A stretch of 64,000 nucleotides of DNA from Candidatus Paracaedibacter acanthamoebae. Lineage in GTDB: Bacteria > Pseudomonadota > Alphaproteobacteria > Paracaedibacterales > Paracaedibacteraceae. The DNA lies in the NCBI RefSeq assembly GCF_000742835.1, contig NZ_CP008941.1:1135001-1199000 (forward strand), given 5' to 3'. Below, piece after piece: positions 1 to 9,423 of the stretch. How positions within the stretch are numbered: position 1 is the first letter of the stretch; the number at the start of each line of letters is the position of its first letter. The position numbers and the translations under genes were made by a program. The notes below the pieces were generated by a model. The model was not told the DNA's origin. It was given only the letters and a program-made list of their open reading frames with translations, and did not search any database.

Positions 1-588
1 GATAGTTAACCATATCTTAGCAGAGTTTTAACAGCTTTTTTCTGCGAATTGTAAGATAAGTTAGGGCATATAATTTTAATGAATAAGCTAGTCTTTCTGC
101 TGCTCATCCTTGGTTTGGAATAGTATCCTACAATTTTAAACCTCACAGTGCAGACAGAATATGAATTTATTTTGTTACATACGAAGGAGGATCTGGCAAA
201 ATGCAAACAAGATGAAAAAAATTTGGGATTGCCAAAAGGACCAGTACTAACTTCGAAATTAGAGGAAATTAGAACAACATTATGAGGAAACTATTTCTTA
301 ATTAATTAAGTGTTAGCCTTCCAGGCTTTATAACTGGCTCAAACACAAAAAATTAAGAATTAATTTCCTTAGCGAGACTTTTGGTACAAAAATGCCTAGT
401 ACCCTGATGGGGCATATGATAGTCGGAAAGTTTATAAGTATTTATATGATCGCGGCATTATGTCTGTCATCCCGGTTGACATCAATGCTCGACAAACTTA
501 CATCAAAGAATTAAGGCCTCGGTTAGGGAAAAAGGGCTTTGTGGCTTAAATCAGTTTTTAAAGTAAAGGCCACCTTTAGAACGGATTT
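1..588. other. Gene-poor start of window with degraded fragments
   Basis: I see no intact gene here. A short open stretch on the + strand (about 124-285, no convincing start) ends at a TGA at 283-285 and looks like a gene remnant of unknown kind. Bases 400-549 hold a transposase remnant listed separately. Confidence 0.5.
400..549 (+). pseudogene. Transposase C-terminal remnant (DDE type)
   Basis: Reading 400-549 in one frame gives a peptide with GAYDSRKVYKYL followed by MSVIPVDINARQ and a TAA stop. This is the pattern around the second catalytic Asp of IS4/IS5-type DDE transposases (D-G-A/G-Y-D-S). There is no start codon and the N-terminal two thirds are missing, so it is a remnant. It lies just outside the IS5 copy that follows on the other strand. 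Subgroup not assigned. Confidence 0.6.
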
Positions 589-1525
589 TTAGATGGATTT
601 CACTGTTTTGGGCATACCAAGCTCAGTCATTCTATTGAGCAAATAACACATTAACTGGGTCTCAGCATTTTGATTGCTCCAATTTCTTGACAATATCTTT
701 CTGCCAAAGATGGTCTTCAATCGATAAAAGGTGTTCTCTACCTTATTTCTTCTGCCATAATCATTTTTATTATACCAAGCCCAGTAGCCCTTCTTTTTGA
801 TATAGTCAATTTTTTGATCCCTTAAGCTTGGATTATTTGCTGAAAAAATGACAGCATGCCTTGGAGGAGGAATGATAGGCTTAATCTTTTTATTTGCGAG
901 GTAGTTGTAGATTTCATAGCTGTCATACCCTCCATCCGCCAGTAGATCATTCCCATCTTGTGCGCCAGCTTGATTCAAAAGAGATGGTACACAAGCTCTG
1001 TCATCTGTCAGATGGTTGGTCATTTCTCTTGCTACAATAATACCTTGCTTCCCAACGCCAATATGCAATTTCCTCCAAACCTTACGCTGATACTGCTTGC
1101 CATGTTTGGTTTCTAACCACTCTTTTTCACCAAATACCTTAAGGCCAGTAGAATCAATAACCAAATGGCTAGCTCCTTCTAATGAAGGTAGGCGTAAAGC
1201 TGATAATGATCTATTCATACGTCTTTGATAGACGGCTAAATTCAGGAATGGGCAAGACCTTTCCTATCAAAACAAATAAAGATTCAACAAATCCTGTTAG
1301 TTGCCTTAGAGCTAATCTAAAGATGTGCCTTAGTGTTAACATGAGATTCATGCTGGTATCTGAATAAATAAAGGGCCGCCCTCGATCTTGCTTTACTTTC
1401 TTTACTGCAAGCCAGCTTTGATCGAAGTCTTCACTAAGCCAAATTGTAAGGGAACCTCGTTGCTTCAAGGAAGCATTATATTCTCGCCAGTTGGTTATTT
1501 TGTATTTTTTATTATTGTTGCTCAT
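589..1525 (-). pseudogene. IS5 family (IS903-type) transposase, split in two frames
   Basis: Two minus-strand frames together make one DDE transposase. The first (1211-1525, 104 residues) has the N-terminal KITNWREYNASLKQRGSLT region and the second (589-1218, 209 residues) carries HLVIDSTGLKVFGEKEW with the first Asp, LLADGGYDSYE with the second Asp, and a C-terminal GRRNKVENTFYRLK segment with the Glu. The frames overlap by 8 bases, so one frameshift near 1211-1218 breaks the gene. The N-terminus (MSNNNKKYK) differs from the other IS5 copies here, so this is a distinct IS type. I found no convincing terminal repeats, so the element ends are not defined. Confidence 0.8.
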
Positions 1526-1593
1526 GTGTGCTTTTCAGGTTTGGTAAATCTCAAGCAAAATCTACCCTTAAATTCCTATTTAAGCAACAAAGT

Positions 1594-1717
1594 GATTGCA
1601 TCTTGGGTGCTTCATTTTGAACACTTTTACCAAACTTGGCCTGCCGGAATCAGTTAAAATCTAATAATTTTGGGGAAAAGGGGAAGTTTGGTCTTGCTTC
1701 CCATTTACGCAACAACA
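1594..1717 (+). mobile_element. Right-end remnant of an IS903-type IS5 element
   Basis: Bases 1594-1661 encode the last ~22 residues of the same transposase as the intact copy at 39361-40329 (HLGCFILNTF... then PESVKI and stop). The following bases match that copy's right end, closing with ATTTACGCAACAAC. Only this right end is left. Confidence 0.75.
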
Positions 1718-1987
1718 CCGGTAATAGTAACGAACAGCAAAACCGATAACACTTTTGGGAAGACGATATCCTTTATAAGGATCTCTCATAATCAAAGACT
1801 TTCTCTTATTTTTGCAAGAATCTTACAATAATTGCATCTCCATCTCAACAACTTGACGGCACCTATCATCAAGCTTATTAATCTTTACTTCAGGGACGAC
1901 TACCTAGTACCCTGATTATAAAGATTTCATGAAGAAACCCTAGTAAAGCCCTAGATAGTTAACTTCGGCTTTACCAGGGGAGAGTTA
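1662..1987. other. Intergenic: IS right end and terminator
   Basis: This stretch holds the tail of the IS5 right-end remnant (to 1717) and the terminator of the FG-GAP gene (1938-1979). I see no gene in the rest. Confidence 0.5.
1938..1979 (-). terminator. Rho-independent terminator of the FG-GAP gene
   Basis: A 13-base arm (1938-1950, CCCTAGTAAAGCC) pairs with 1967-1979 (GGCTTTACCAGGG) with one G-U pair and a 16-base loop. On the minus strand it starts 9 bases past the stop codon of the FG-GAP gene and is followed by TTTCTTC. Confidence 0.7.
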
Positions 1988-4138
1988 TTACTTTGCTAAC
2001 ATAAGAGGCGCAGAACCTGGATAACTTAAGGAAACTAAGTTAGGAGCCAAGATTACCATAGGCCCTTTTAATGCTGGTAATTGTACTGCCTTAACGAAAA
2101 AGCCCTTATGGTGGGGAGTATCATCATATAGAAAATCTTTCTCAATACCCCTTAAGCGTTTTTGCAGGGTTTTAATGATATCTTTTTGAAGAGCTTGAGG
2201 GTTTTTCAAGATAAGATCAATATCTTCTGCTAGGTCTTCTAGGTTAAATTGGAACCAGCGATCAGAGGAGAGCTCAGACGCTTGCTTGATTTTTGTTTTT
2301 ATCTCCAGCATTTCTTTGACATAAGGAAGGGTCGTATCAATGCTTTCTGGGGTATACCACCAGTCTTTCAAAGAGCTAAGCCACTTTACCGGAGAATACC
2401 AAGGTATATTATGGGTACTAGCACTGCTATGGCTAGGAAAGGCTGAAGGAGATGCACTAGGAGAGGCTGAAGGAGATGCACTAGGTGTTGCGCTAGGAGA
2501 GACTAAAGGACTTGCAATAGGAGAAGCCGAAAAAGAGGCACTAGGTGACACTCTAGGAGAGGGTTTTATTCTTCCTCTTCCATAAATCACATAGCTAGCC
2601 CCTGCCCACAGGCGTCCATAAGGAGAGGCCTGATAAGCCCCAATAAGAATATCCGGAAAGCCATCCCCATTCACATCGCCCGCAGCACTAACAGACCTCC
2701 CACAGTTATCCATTGTAGCAGCACCATCAATCCTAAACCCTTGCGTAGGGTTCAAGCTTGCAAGGTCGATGGAATCTGTATACCCCCCAGCCTTGCCATA
2801 AATTACATAGCTAGTCCCTGCCATCCCGCGTTCAAAATGAGAGGCCTTATAAGCCCCAATAAGGATGTCCTGAAAGCCATCCCCATTCACATCCCCTGCC
2901 CCACTGACAGACACTCCAGAGGCATCAAGTTTGACAGCGCCATCAATCCTAAACCCTTGTGTAGGGTTTAAGCTTGCAAGGTCGAGGGAATCCGTATAAC
3001 CGCCAACCTTGCCATAAATCACATAGCTAGACCCTGCACCATAGCGGCCATAAGGCGAAGCTTGATCAGTTCCAATAAGAATATCCGAAATGCCATCTCC
3101 ATTCACATCTCCCGCAGCACTAACAGAACCTCCAGAGTAATCACCTGCAACAGCGCCAATAATTCTAAATCCTTGGGTGCTGTTTAAGCTTGCAAGGTCG
3201 AGGGAATCCGTATAACCACCAGCCTTGCCATAAATTACATAGCTAGCTCCTGTCCACTTGCGAACACCCATAGCCCCAATGAGGATGTCCTGAAAACCAT
3301 CCCCATTCACATCTCCCGCAGCACTAACAGAACCTCCAGAGTAATCACCTGCAACAGCGCCACCAATTCTAAACCCTTGGGTGCTGTTTAAGCGTGCAAG
3401 GTCAAGGGATTCCGTATAGCCACCAGCCTTGCCATAAATTACATAGCTAGCCCCTGCCGACCGGCGTCCAAAAGAAGCGGCATGACTAGCCCCAATGAGG
3501 ATGTCCTGAAGGCCATCCCCATTCATATCCCCAGCAGCACTGACAGATACTCCAGAGAGATCATTTTCGGCAGCGCCAATAATTCTAAATCCTTGGGTGG
3601 GGTTTAAGCTTGCAAGCTCGAGGGGGGCCTTATAACCCCCAGCCTTGCCATAAATTACATAGCTAACACCTGCACCATAGCGGTCAGGAAAAGGATTGGT
3701 CAGCCATGCGCCAATGAGGATGTCCGGAAGGCCATCCCCATTCACATCTCCTGCAGAACTGACAGATGCTCCAAATTTTTGGTCTCCAAGGCCACCATCA
3801 ATCCTAAACCCTTGGGTGGGGTTTAAGCTTGCAAGGTCGATGGTACCTGTATAGCCACCAGCCTTGCCATAAATCACATAGCTAGACCCTCTGTGATTGG
3901 GAGACCCAATAAGAATATCCGGAATGCCATCCCCATTCATATCCCCAGCAGCACTGACAGAATTACCAGAGTAATCCCATGCAGCACCACCACTAATCTT
4001 AAAACCTTGGTTGCTGTATTCTAAGTTTGCAAGGTCAATATTTTCAAATTCAAAGGAACTAGCTGATGCTGAATGGAGCGCCAACAAAGCAACGGTAGAG
4101 ACGGAAAGCAGTGCTAGTTTAGGAGGGTAAGATTTCAT
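1988..4138 (-). CDS. Secreted FG-GAP repeat (integrin alpha-like) protein
   Basis: The protein has a Sec signal peptide (MKSYPPKLALLSVSTVALLA, ending around SASA). It then has seven repeats, each with a Ca-binding-type loop of the form D-x-N-G-D-G-x-x-D-I-L-I-G and a GFRI.GA segment. Seven FG-GAP repeats fit one seven-bladed beta-propeller as in integrin alpha chains. A Pro/Ser-rich SPSASPSASPS linker leads to a C-terminal ~150-residue domain I do not recognise. I chose the ATG at 4138 because AAAGGA lies just upstream and the signal peptide begins there; the frame stays open to a TTG at 4177. The repeats are also strong DNA repeats of about 210-240 bases. A surface or secreted adhesion role is likely from the family but not shown. 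Confidence 0.85.
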   Translation of the reverse strand: MKSYPPKLALLSVSTVALLALHSASASSFEFENIDLANLEYSNQGFKISGGAAWDYSGNSVSAAGDMNGDGIPDILIGSPNHRGSSYVIYGKAGGYTGTIDLASLNPTQGFRIDGGLGDQKFGASVSSAGDVNGDGLPDILIGAWLTNPFPDRYGAGVSYVIYGKAGGYKAPLELASLNPTQGFRIIGAAENDLSGVSVSAAGDMNGDGLQDILIGASHAASFGRRSAGASYVIYGKAGGYTESLDLARLNSTQGFRIGGAVAGDYSGGSVSAAGDVNGDGFQDILIGAMGVRKWTGASYVIYGKAGGYTDSLDLASLNSTQGFRIIGAVAGDYSGGSVSAAGDVNGDGISDILIGTDQASPYGRYGAGSSYVIYGKVGGYTDSLDLASLNPTQGFRIDGAVKLDASGVSVSGAGDVNGDGFQDILIGAYKASHFERGMAGTSYVIYGKAGGYTDSIDLASLNPTQGFRIDGAATMDNCGRSVSAAGDVNGDGFPDILIGAYQASPYGRLWAGASYVIYGRGRIKPSPRVSPSASFSASPIASPLVSPSATPSASPSASPSASPSAFPSHSSASTHNIPWYSPVKWLSSLKDWWYTPESIDTTLPYVKEMLEIKTKIKQASELSSDRWFQFNLEDLAEDIDLILKNPQALQKDIIKTLQKRLRGIEKDFLYDDTPHHKGFFVKAVQLPALKGPMVILAPNLVSLSYPGSAPLMLAK

Positions 4139-4414
4139 TGTTTTTCCTTTCATAATTGTTGTCGGTTTTGTTTTCAAAAAATACGCAAATTAAATGTATT
4201 TAACAATTAACTATAAGTAAAATAAAATATTATTTAAAAAATCACCTGATATCCTTATTGACTAATTCTGCGGCAAGCTATAATAAAAACTGTTGGCTGA
4301 AGAGGTCTACTAAGAGAATATTTAATAAAATGGGTCAAATTTATGGATTTGTTATACTAGCTCAGGTCATACCAGGTATTGTTGTCTTGATTCACAGAGT
4401 TTATATGTAAAGTC

Positions 4415-4563
4415 GGGTCTGTTGCATTTAGAAACTAAAAGTAATTTTATTTCAAAAATATGTAATAATAATGCTTTCAATGGCTTATTGTCGGGAAAAT
4501 AGCACCTAGAATGAGATAAATATGTAAATTAATTACTTAAAATTTTAAGATGCAACAAATCCC
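4415..4563. mobile_element. MITE-like element, copy 1 (149 bp)
   Basis: It starts GGGTCTGTTGCATTTAG and ends with the imperfect inverted repeat ATGCAACAAATCCC. There is no coding capacity. A second copy lies at 22463-22613 in opposite orientation, with matching interior blocks such as AATAATAATGCTTTCAAT and AATAGCACCTAGAAT. The ends resemble the end of the IS427-group fragment near 20330-20346 (TTGCAACAGGACC), which may be the mobilising family. Confidence 0.75.
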
Positions 4564-4576
4564 TTTTAAGGTGCAC

Positions 4577-4643
4577 GGCGTTGTTGCGTAAATGGGAAGC
4601 ACGGCCAAACTTCCCCTTTTCCCCAAAATTATTAGATTTTAAC
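4577..4643 (-). mobile_element. IS5 (IS903-type) right-end remnant, inverted
   Basis: GGCGTTGTTGCGTAAATGGG through TTATTAGATTTTAAC matches, in reverse, the right end of the IS copies at 39284-40383 and 1594-1717. No transposase coding remains beyond the last few codons. Confidence 0.7.
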
Positions 4644-4742
4644 GGCGCCGTCAAGTTAACTTTTGTAGATAGTAAAGATATGTCTAATAAGTCCACTCGG
4701 GGGCATCTTTTGCATCTTCAATAGTTAACTTGACGCTTCCCC

Positions 4743-4859
4743 ATGACGTATTTAACACTATCAAATCCAGAGATTAAGAAGGATATTGATCGCTTATTAG
4801 AACCCAAAGAACACCAACAAACTTCAACCATTAAGATAGATTATGATCTCAGTCGATAA
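4743..4859 (+). CDS. Small hypothetical protein (38 aa)
   Basis: An ATG-to-TAA frame encodes 38 residues beginning MTYLTLSNPEIKKDID. It is charged and has no signal peptide or membrane segment. It stops just before the ribosome site (AAGGAGA at 4858-4864) of the next gene, so the two may have formed an operon. I do not recognise it, and it may be the truncated end of a larger lost gene because an IS remnant lies 100 bases upstream. Confidence 0.4.
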   Translation: MTYLTLSNPEIKKDIDRLLEPKEHQQTSTIKIDYDLSR

Positions 4860-4868
4860 GGAGAAAAA

Positions 4869-5450
4869 ATGACAGCATTAGGTGAAAAAACCTCCCCAGA
4901 ACAAATTCAAGATCTGACGAAAACCTTGTTCTTAATTAATGGATTGCATTCTAAGCTTTCACAAGAAATAAAATTAATTGCTACCACAGCAAGCCAGATG
5001 ACCGTAGCTACCAATGGCTTTCAATAATGCTTAGCAACATTGGATGCACAAACCCAGCAGATTCTGCCCACACTGCAAAAAGAAACCAAGACCATGGCTC
5101 AAGCTATAGCGCAAGAAGCGGGTCAGTACTTTGTCCAAGCTTCTATGGAGCAGGTTGAAAGGATCGTTAGCAAATTACAAGCTACCACAGCCACAATTGA
5201 ACATAACCTAACGAAGTGTAATGAGAAAATTAGCTTCTTTTCAAGGGCTACCCTTATTGTGATCCTAGTTTCTACTTTGGTGGGAGGCCTTTTGGGTGGC
5301 GGACTTGTCCATTATTTGTTTCCACCTCTAGACAACAAAACGGCCACACAAATAAAGTACGGTGAGTACTTATTAAGTAATTGGTCTAAGTTAGATAAAA
5401 AGGATAGGGATAAACTGGCATCCCTCATGGTTTCAGGTTCACATCAATAG
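4869..5450 (+). pseudogene. Coiled-coil/membrane protein interrupted by a stop codon
   Basis: An ATG at 4869 with a good AAGGAGA site opens a frame that hits TAA at 5025-5027. The same frame continues without shift to 5450, so the unbroken product would be about 193 residues. The part after the stop could restart at a TTG at 5040. The N-terminal ~130 residues look helical and coiled-coil-like. One membrane segment follows (ATLIVILVSTLVGGLLGGGL) and then a short charged tail (NWSKLDKKDRDKLASLM). The shape recalls accessory mobilisation proteins of plasmids, but I cannot assign a family. Single nonsense mutation, or a sequencing error. Confidence 0.6.
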
Positions 5451-5526
5451 AAATGGGAAGCCAGATGATCCTTAACTCAGTTGGCTGTTCCATTGTTCCC
5501 CTCATTCCAAATGGTGGGTATGTGTT

Positions 5527-6472
5527 TTATAAAGTTGAGATGAATTTGTGAATAGTTGTTAGAATCTTCTCAAAAGTAGGCTTTTCTTTATAATAAAGGG
5601 ATTGGCTTAAATTATATTCCTTTTCATACAGATTTCTTGTTTCGGTTTCTTGAAGAAGGAAAGCCTCGTTTTGGGAGATAATAGGATTATCTCCTTCTCG
5701 AAACCTTTTCTTCTTATGTTCTCTATATTCGTTTGTGGTGATGAATTCTTGAATCTCTGGTTGCTTTAGTAAGCAGTAAATATCGTAGTAATGCCTCATA
5801 AAGTTTTCAGAGAAATTACCTAACGCTTGCTGTTTGCGGAATTTGGTAGAAATAGTTTGTAGCTTTTCAACAAACGTATATCCTGGATGATAACAAAGGA
5901 CATCTTTAGCGCGGTTGTCTTTTATATCAATTTTATTTTCTGCTTAATCATAAGCCCACGAACTAATTGTTTTTGGGGTATTGGGGCTAACCTCGTCAAA
6001 CCCCACTTCAAGAAGAATACCTTCCTTAACGTCTTTAGGTTGGCTATGTGCTGTTTGATAGAACAGCCTTATGCCACCACTCCTGTATTTGGCATCATCG
6101 AAGGCCGCATCGCGTTTAACTTCAATAATTCCATCAATTTTAATATTGTCAGCAAGCCAATTATAGTACGAAAGACGACTCTGCCGATGATGAGGCTTAT
6201 CCTGGTTGAGGCTCGTATAGATTTCCATATTCAAGGGTGGGTCTATGAGGATATCTATATCCTCTGAAAAACGATCGATGATTTTAAAACCTTTAGAAAG
6301 AGAGGTCCCCCCCTTTCATTTTAAAACTCATCCCTTGTTCTTGAAGCCCATAAAGGCAGTGCATGATCCAGTAATCTTTTTCCACCAGCACCGGGGTAAT
6401 CCCCATTTTTTCCGACAAAATTAAAAGGAGATCATTAAATTCTGGGTGATTATGTAAATAGTTAGCTGCCAT
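5527..6472 (-). pseudogene. AbiEii-type nucleotidyltransferase toxin, decayed
   Basis: This is the toxin of a type IV AbiE-like system (nucleotidyltransferase AbiEii/AbiGii family). The start ATG at 6472 overlaps the antitoxin stop by 11 bases. The frame gives the family's LVEKDYWIMHCLYGL region and then reaches a run of seven Gs (6307-6313 on + as Cs). Six Gs would restore KGGTSLSKGFKIIDRFSEDI, the nucleotidyltransferase core. After the shift the frame runs to an in-frame TAA at 5944-5946 and continues to RHYYDIYCLLKQPEIQEF, typical of the family C-terminus. One insertion plus one nonsense change inactivate a 314-residue protein, so the toxin is probably dead. Confidence 0.8.
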
Positions 6473-7058
6473 AATAGAGGCTTTCTTCTTTGAAGAGGTC
6501 TACAAAGAACTTTTTAGTCCGTCCGCTTCCATAATGCTGCACAGCTTCCCTGAGCAATTGAGAATCCATAGAATTTACCTTGGTTGCAACCCTCTTTAGG
6601 ATGCTTTCTCTGTCTTCGACTAATCTAGCTAAATTATCAACTAAATCGACCAGTAGAAACACATCATTCAACTCTAAAGGGAAATGATGTTTAACTATAA
6701 ATTGGAAATACCGGTTGCCTAATTTAAATCGACCATGGCGTTTATGGTTGTATACCACCGTCTCATTGTAAAGCTGTGTGGTGCCTACACCCAAAGCATT
6801 GTAAGCATTCGGTGTTGTGATTAGAAAACGAGTATCCTTCAAGAACGCCTCGATCAAGATCTGGTCATGAGGGGGAGTTTTCCCAAAAGCACTCTCTTTA
6901 GGGCAGTAATACATTCCGGTCGCCACTTTGAGTAACGACGTCTCTTGTTGGAGCTGTTTTAAATGGCGATCGATAGCATTTGACCACTTGTCAAGATCAG
7001 CTCGACGATATACCATGCCCGGTTCCAAATGGGATTTAACTACTTGAAGCGCAGTCAT
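6462..7058 (-). CDS. AbiEi-like antitoxin (DUF6088 type)
   Basis: This 198-residue protein is intact. Its N-terminus (LEPGMVYRRADLDKWSNAID) and the MYYCPKES.FG segment fit the DUF6088/AbiEi antitoxin-type regulators, which repress their operon through an N-terminal winged helix. The start has AAAGGAG 7-8 bases upstream. It lies immediately before, and overlaps, the decayed AbiEii toxin, the usual antitoxin-toxin order. Retention of the antitoxin after toxin loss is what selection would allow. Family membership is from pattern recognition, and the exact subfamily is uncertain. Confidence 0.75.
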   Translation of the reverse strand: MTALQVVKSHLEPGMVYRRADLDKWSNAIDRHLKQLQQETSLLKVATGMYYCPKESAFGKTPPHDQILIEAFLKDTRFLITTPNAYNALGVGTTQLYNETVVYNHKRHGRFKLGNRYFQFIVKHHFPLELNDVFLLVDLVDNLARLVEDRESILKRVATKVNSMDSQLLREAVQHYGSGRTKKFFVDLFKEESLYYGS

Positions 7059-7167
7059 TATTTTACTCCTTTATAGATAAAGATAGCATGCATTATGTAA
7101 ATTGCAAGTTTTTTCATTGAAAATTCATGCACATTCTTGATCAGAAGGGTTATTCAACCGTAAATCT

Positions 7168-7739
7168 GGCGTTGTTGCATAAATGTAGAGTAAGGAAAGA
7201 GCACTCCCTTTCCCCCAAAATTGTTACATTTTAGCAGATTTGGGCATACCAAGTTTGGTAAAAGTATTCAGGATGAAGCATCCAAGATGCAATTCAGCCT
7301 CTTGGTTATTCCATAATCTTGCATTAAGTTTACGGCCGATAATTTCTTTATAGCGATACATCGTATTTTCTACTTTAGCTCTTCGTCCGTATTTGTTTTT
7401 AGATTGCCAGGCGTATTTTCCTTTTTTATCAATGTAGTTAACCGTTTCTTGCCGCGGTGAGATTGCCTCATCAGCAGTTGATGGGGACCCACGAGCTGGA
7501 GGAATAATAGGCTTAATATTGGCTGATTCCAGCTGATCATAAGTCTCTTGACCATCATAACCTGAGTCAGCAATTAATTCGGTTACTTTTGTCGGATCAG
7601 CTTGTCGCAAATGATCTTGTAAGCAAGATCTATCATCTGCTAGATGATCGGTCATCATTCGGGAAACAATCAACCCCTCTTCATTAATACCAATGTAAAG
7701 CTTGCGCCAGAGTTTACGTTTATAGTGTTTCCCATGCTT
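7168..7739 (-). mobile_element. IS5 (IS903-type) copy, 5' half lost at an ISAs1 junction
   Basis: The element begins at 7168 with GGCGTTGTTGCATAAATG and is nearly identical to the intact copy at 18907-20009 up to CCCATGCTT (7739). There it stops abruptly at the ISAs1 end. The left half of the IS is not on the other side of the ISAs1 element, so this is a rearranged junction, not a simple insertion. Confidence 0.8.
7224..7739 (-). pseudogene. IS5 family transposase, C-terminal part
   Basis: The frame from 7739 down to the stop at 7224 encodes the last ~171 residues of the same transposase as 18963-19931. It includes ELIADSGYDGQETYDQL (second catalytic Asp) and GRRAKVENTMYRYKEIIG (catalytic Glu region). 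The N-terminal half with the first Asp is missing, so it cannot be active. The coding sequence is otherwise undamaged, so the truncation is recent. Confidence 0.85.
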
Positions 7740-7850
7740 CAGGGCTTTTGCATGAAATATTTCTTGAGTGAAAATTGCTAAAAATATTTGTCAAAAAGTT
7801 TAAATAAAGCTTAAATACCGCATAGCCAATAAGAATTCTGGGGGAGCAGT

Positions 7851-8963
7851 ATGAGCATATTAGAACTTCTTGAAAGCATTCCTGACCCGCGCATGGAAGG
7901 AAAAGTTAAGCATAACCTGGGCTCTATCTTATTTGTTGGGTTATGCGGTGTTCTTTCTGGTTGCGAGAACTGGTCAGATATTGAGGATTACTGTGAAACG
8001 AAGTTTGAGTGGCTGTCTAGGTATGTTGATTTAACGAACGGTGTTCCATCTGAGTGGACATTTAGGCGAGTTTTTACGCTATTAGATCCGGCGCATATGG
8101 AACAAATATTAAGCGACCACGCAGCAAGCATTGTGAAGAGTCGCGACAACACAAGTGATCAAATTGCCTTAGATGGCAAAGCTCTCAGGAGAAGCAAACG
8201 GCTTGATTTAAAGTGTTTATACTCGATTACAGCATGGTGCCAGGAGAACAGTTTAGTGCTGGCTGAAACTCAGGTAGAGGGTAAATCCAATGAGATTGCA
8301 GCCATTCCGCTGCTTTTAGAAGTCCTTGATCTTAAAGGCAAAACCGTCACGATTGATGCTGCTGGTTGTCAAAAAAACATAGCCCGCCAAATTAAAGAGA
8401 AAAAGGGTGACTACGTCTTTGGTTTAAAAAAGAATCATCCAACCCTTTATGAAGCGGCAGGTGATCTGAAAGCACGAGAGGCAGAGCATGATAAAAACCG
8501 TCTTTATGACGCCTTTGATGATGGTCATGGCAGATCCGTCAGAAGGCGTTACTTCGGCTATGATGCACGCACCCTGCCAGCTATTCATGAGTGGCAAGGA
8601 GCTAAAAGCCTTATTGCCGTTGAGACAATTTCTTCAAAAAACCCTGACCCAGATAAACAGGTAACATCCTAATGGCGCTATTATCTTTCGAGCCATCCTT
8701 GGGATCATCCAAAACTTCCAGAGTATATCCGCCATCATTGGGGCATTGAAAACAAGCTTCATTGGGTTTTAGATGTTCAGTTGAGAGAAGATGATGATCA
8801 AAAGGCAGAACGTAAAAGCGCCCGTAGCTTTGCTCTTTTAAGGCGCATAGCTCTCAATATTGTTCGAACCCGCGATACGACTCCGAGAAGAAGCGTTAGA
8901 CGCAAGCTCAAACGATCTGGATGGGACAACGACTACCTCAAAGGACTTTTGCTTAATTCCTAA
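7851..8963 (+). pseudogene. ISAs1 family transposase, frameshifted
   Basis: The start at 7851 follows GGGGGAGCAGT. The first frame (273 residues) has SILELLESIPDPRMEGK, the DDE_Tnp_1-associated N-terminus, then IALDGKALRRSK and TVTIDAAGCQKNIA, which hold the catalytic Asp residues, and ends early with DPDKQVTS at 8672. The family sequence resumes one frame over with YLSSHPWDHPKLPEYIRHHW and then GIENKLHWVLDVQLREDDD, which carries the catalytic Glu, and finishes at 8963. One frameshift near 8665 thus breaks a ~370-residue transposase. Programmed shifting is not usual for this family, so I call it a pseudogene. Confidence 0.8.
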
Positions 8964-9014
8964 AGAGTTATCTGTTATGAAGATGGGCTTAAATGCTAAT
9001 CTCTAAGGATCATT

Positions 9015-9122
9015 ATGCCTAATAATCCCGGTTTTTATTGTTTTTTAGCTCTGACTCAGGAAAATAAAACAGAAAAAGTAATCACGACAGGGGATTTTCA
9101 AGATATCTTGCTGCGCTTTTAG
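9015..9122 (+). CDS. Tiny ORF inside the ISAs1 element (35 aa)
   Basis: An ATG preceded by AAGGA opens a 35-residue frame (MPNNPGFYCFLALTQENKTE and on to LLRF). It sits between the transposase stop and the right inverted repeat. It may be chance, or the remains of a passenger sequence. No family recognised. Confidence 0.25.
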   Translation: MPNNPGFYCFLALTQENKTEKVITTGDFQDILLRF

Positions 9123-9151
9123 GAATATCCAAATTTCATGCAAAAGCCCTG

Positions 9152-9417
9152 GTATGATGGCTACTATGCTGTCAGGATTTTCTCAATTCGAGCGCGACCT
9201 TTTAAGCGAACGTGTAAAATCCGGCCTTGCTGCTGCTAGAGCACGAGGAAAAAAGCTTGGCCGCCAACCAGGACAAAGACCAAAATCAGACAGACTCACT
9301 CCCAAAGTGCTTGAAGCCTTAGAATCTGGGAAAAGCTATCGTTGGATCGCTCGAGACCTTGGCATCAGTAAAAATACTGTAGCTGACATCATCAAACGAA
9401 ACAGGAATAATTCTTAG
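9152..9417 (+). pseudogene. Serine recombinase, C-terminal fragment
   Basis: The first codons after the ISAs1 end read ATMLSGFSQFERDLLSERVK, the conserved segment following the resolvase catalytic core. A Hin-type helix-turn-helix follows ([19 protein letters not shown]), ending at a TAG. The catalytic N-terminal part is missing at the ISAs1 junction. The remaining 88 residues are undamaged. Confidence 0.8.
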
Positions 9418-9423
9418 AGTGTC

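Larger units (their letters stand above)
4178..4742. other. Intergenic with a MITE and an IS end remnant
   Basis: There is no gene in this 565-base stretch. It holds a MITE-like element (4415-4563) and an inverted IS5 right-end remnant (4577-4643). The first 240 bases are AT-rich and probably include the promoter of the minus-strand FG-GAP gene. Confidence 0.5.
7740..9151 (+). mobile_element. ISAs1 family insertion sequence
   Basis: Perfect terminal inverted repeats of at least 19 bases bound the element: CAGGGCTTTTGCATGAAAT at 7740 and its complement ending at 9151. It is 1412 bp and carries a frameshifted ISAs1 transposase. The flanks do not match each other (IS5 remnant left, resolvase fragment right), so no target duplication is visible. 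Confidence 0.85.

Noticed and set aside
6-206. A 66-residue minus-strand frame at the window start
   Set aside because: No ribosome site or family similarity, and it overlaps an equally open + strand stretch, so it is probably chance.
1388-1657. An 89-residue + strand frame across the IS5 N-terminus and the next IS remnant
   Set aside because: It is antisense to the transposase and uses the wrong frame of the right-end remnant.
1988-4138. Regular ~210-240 base repeats considered as a non-coding array
   Set aside because: They encode FG-GAP repeats in one open frame with conserved Ca-binding loops.
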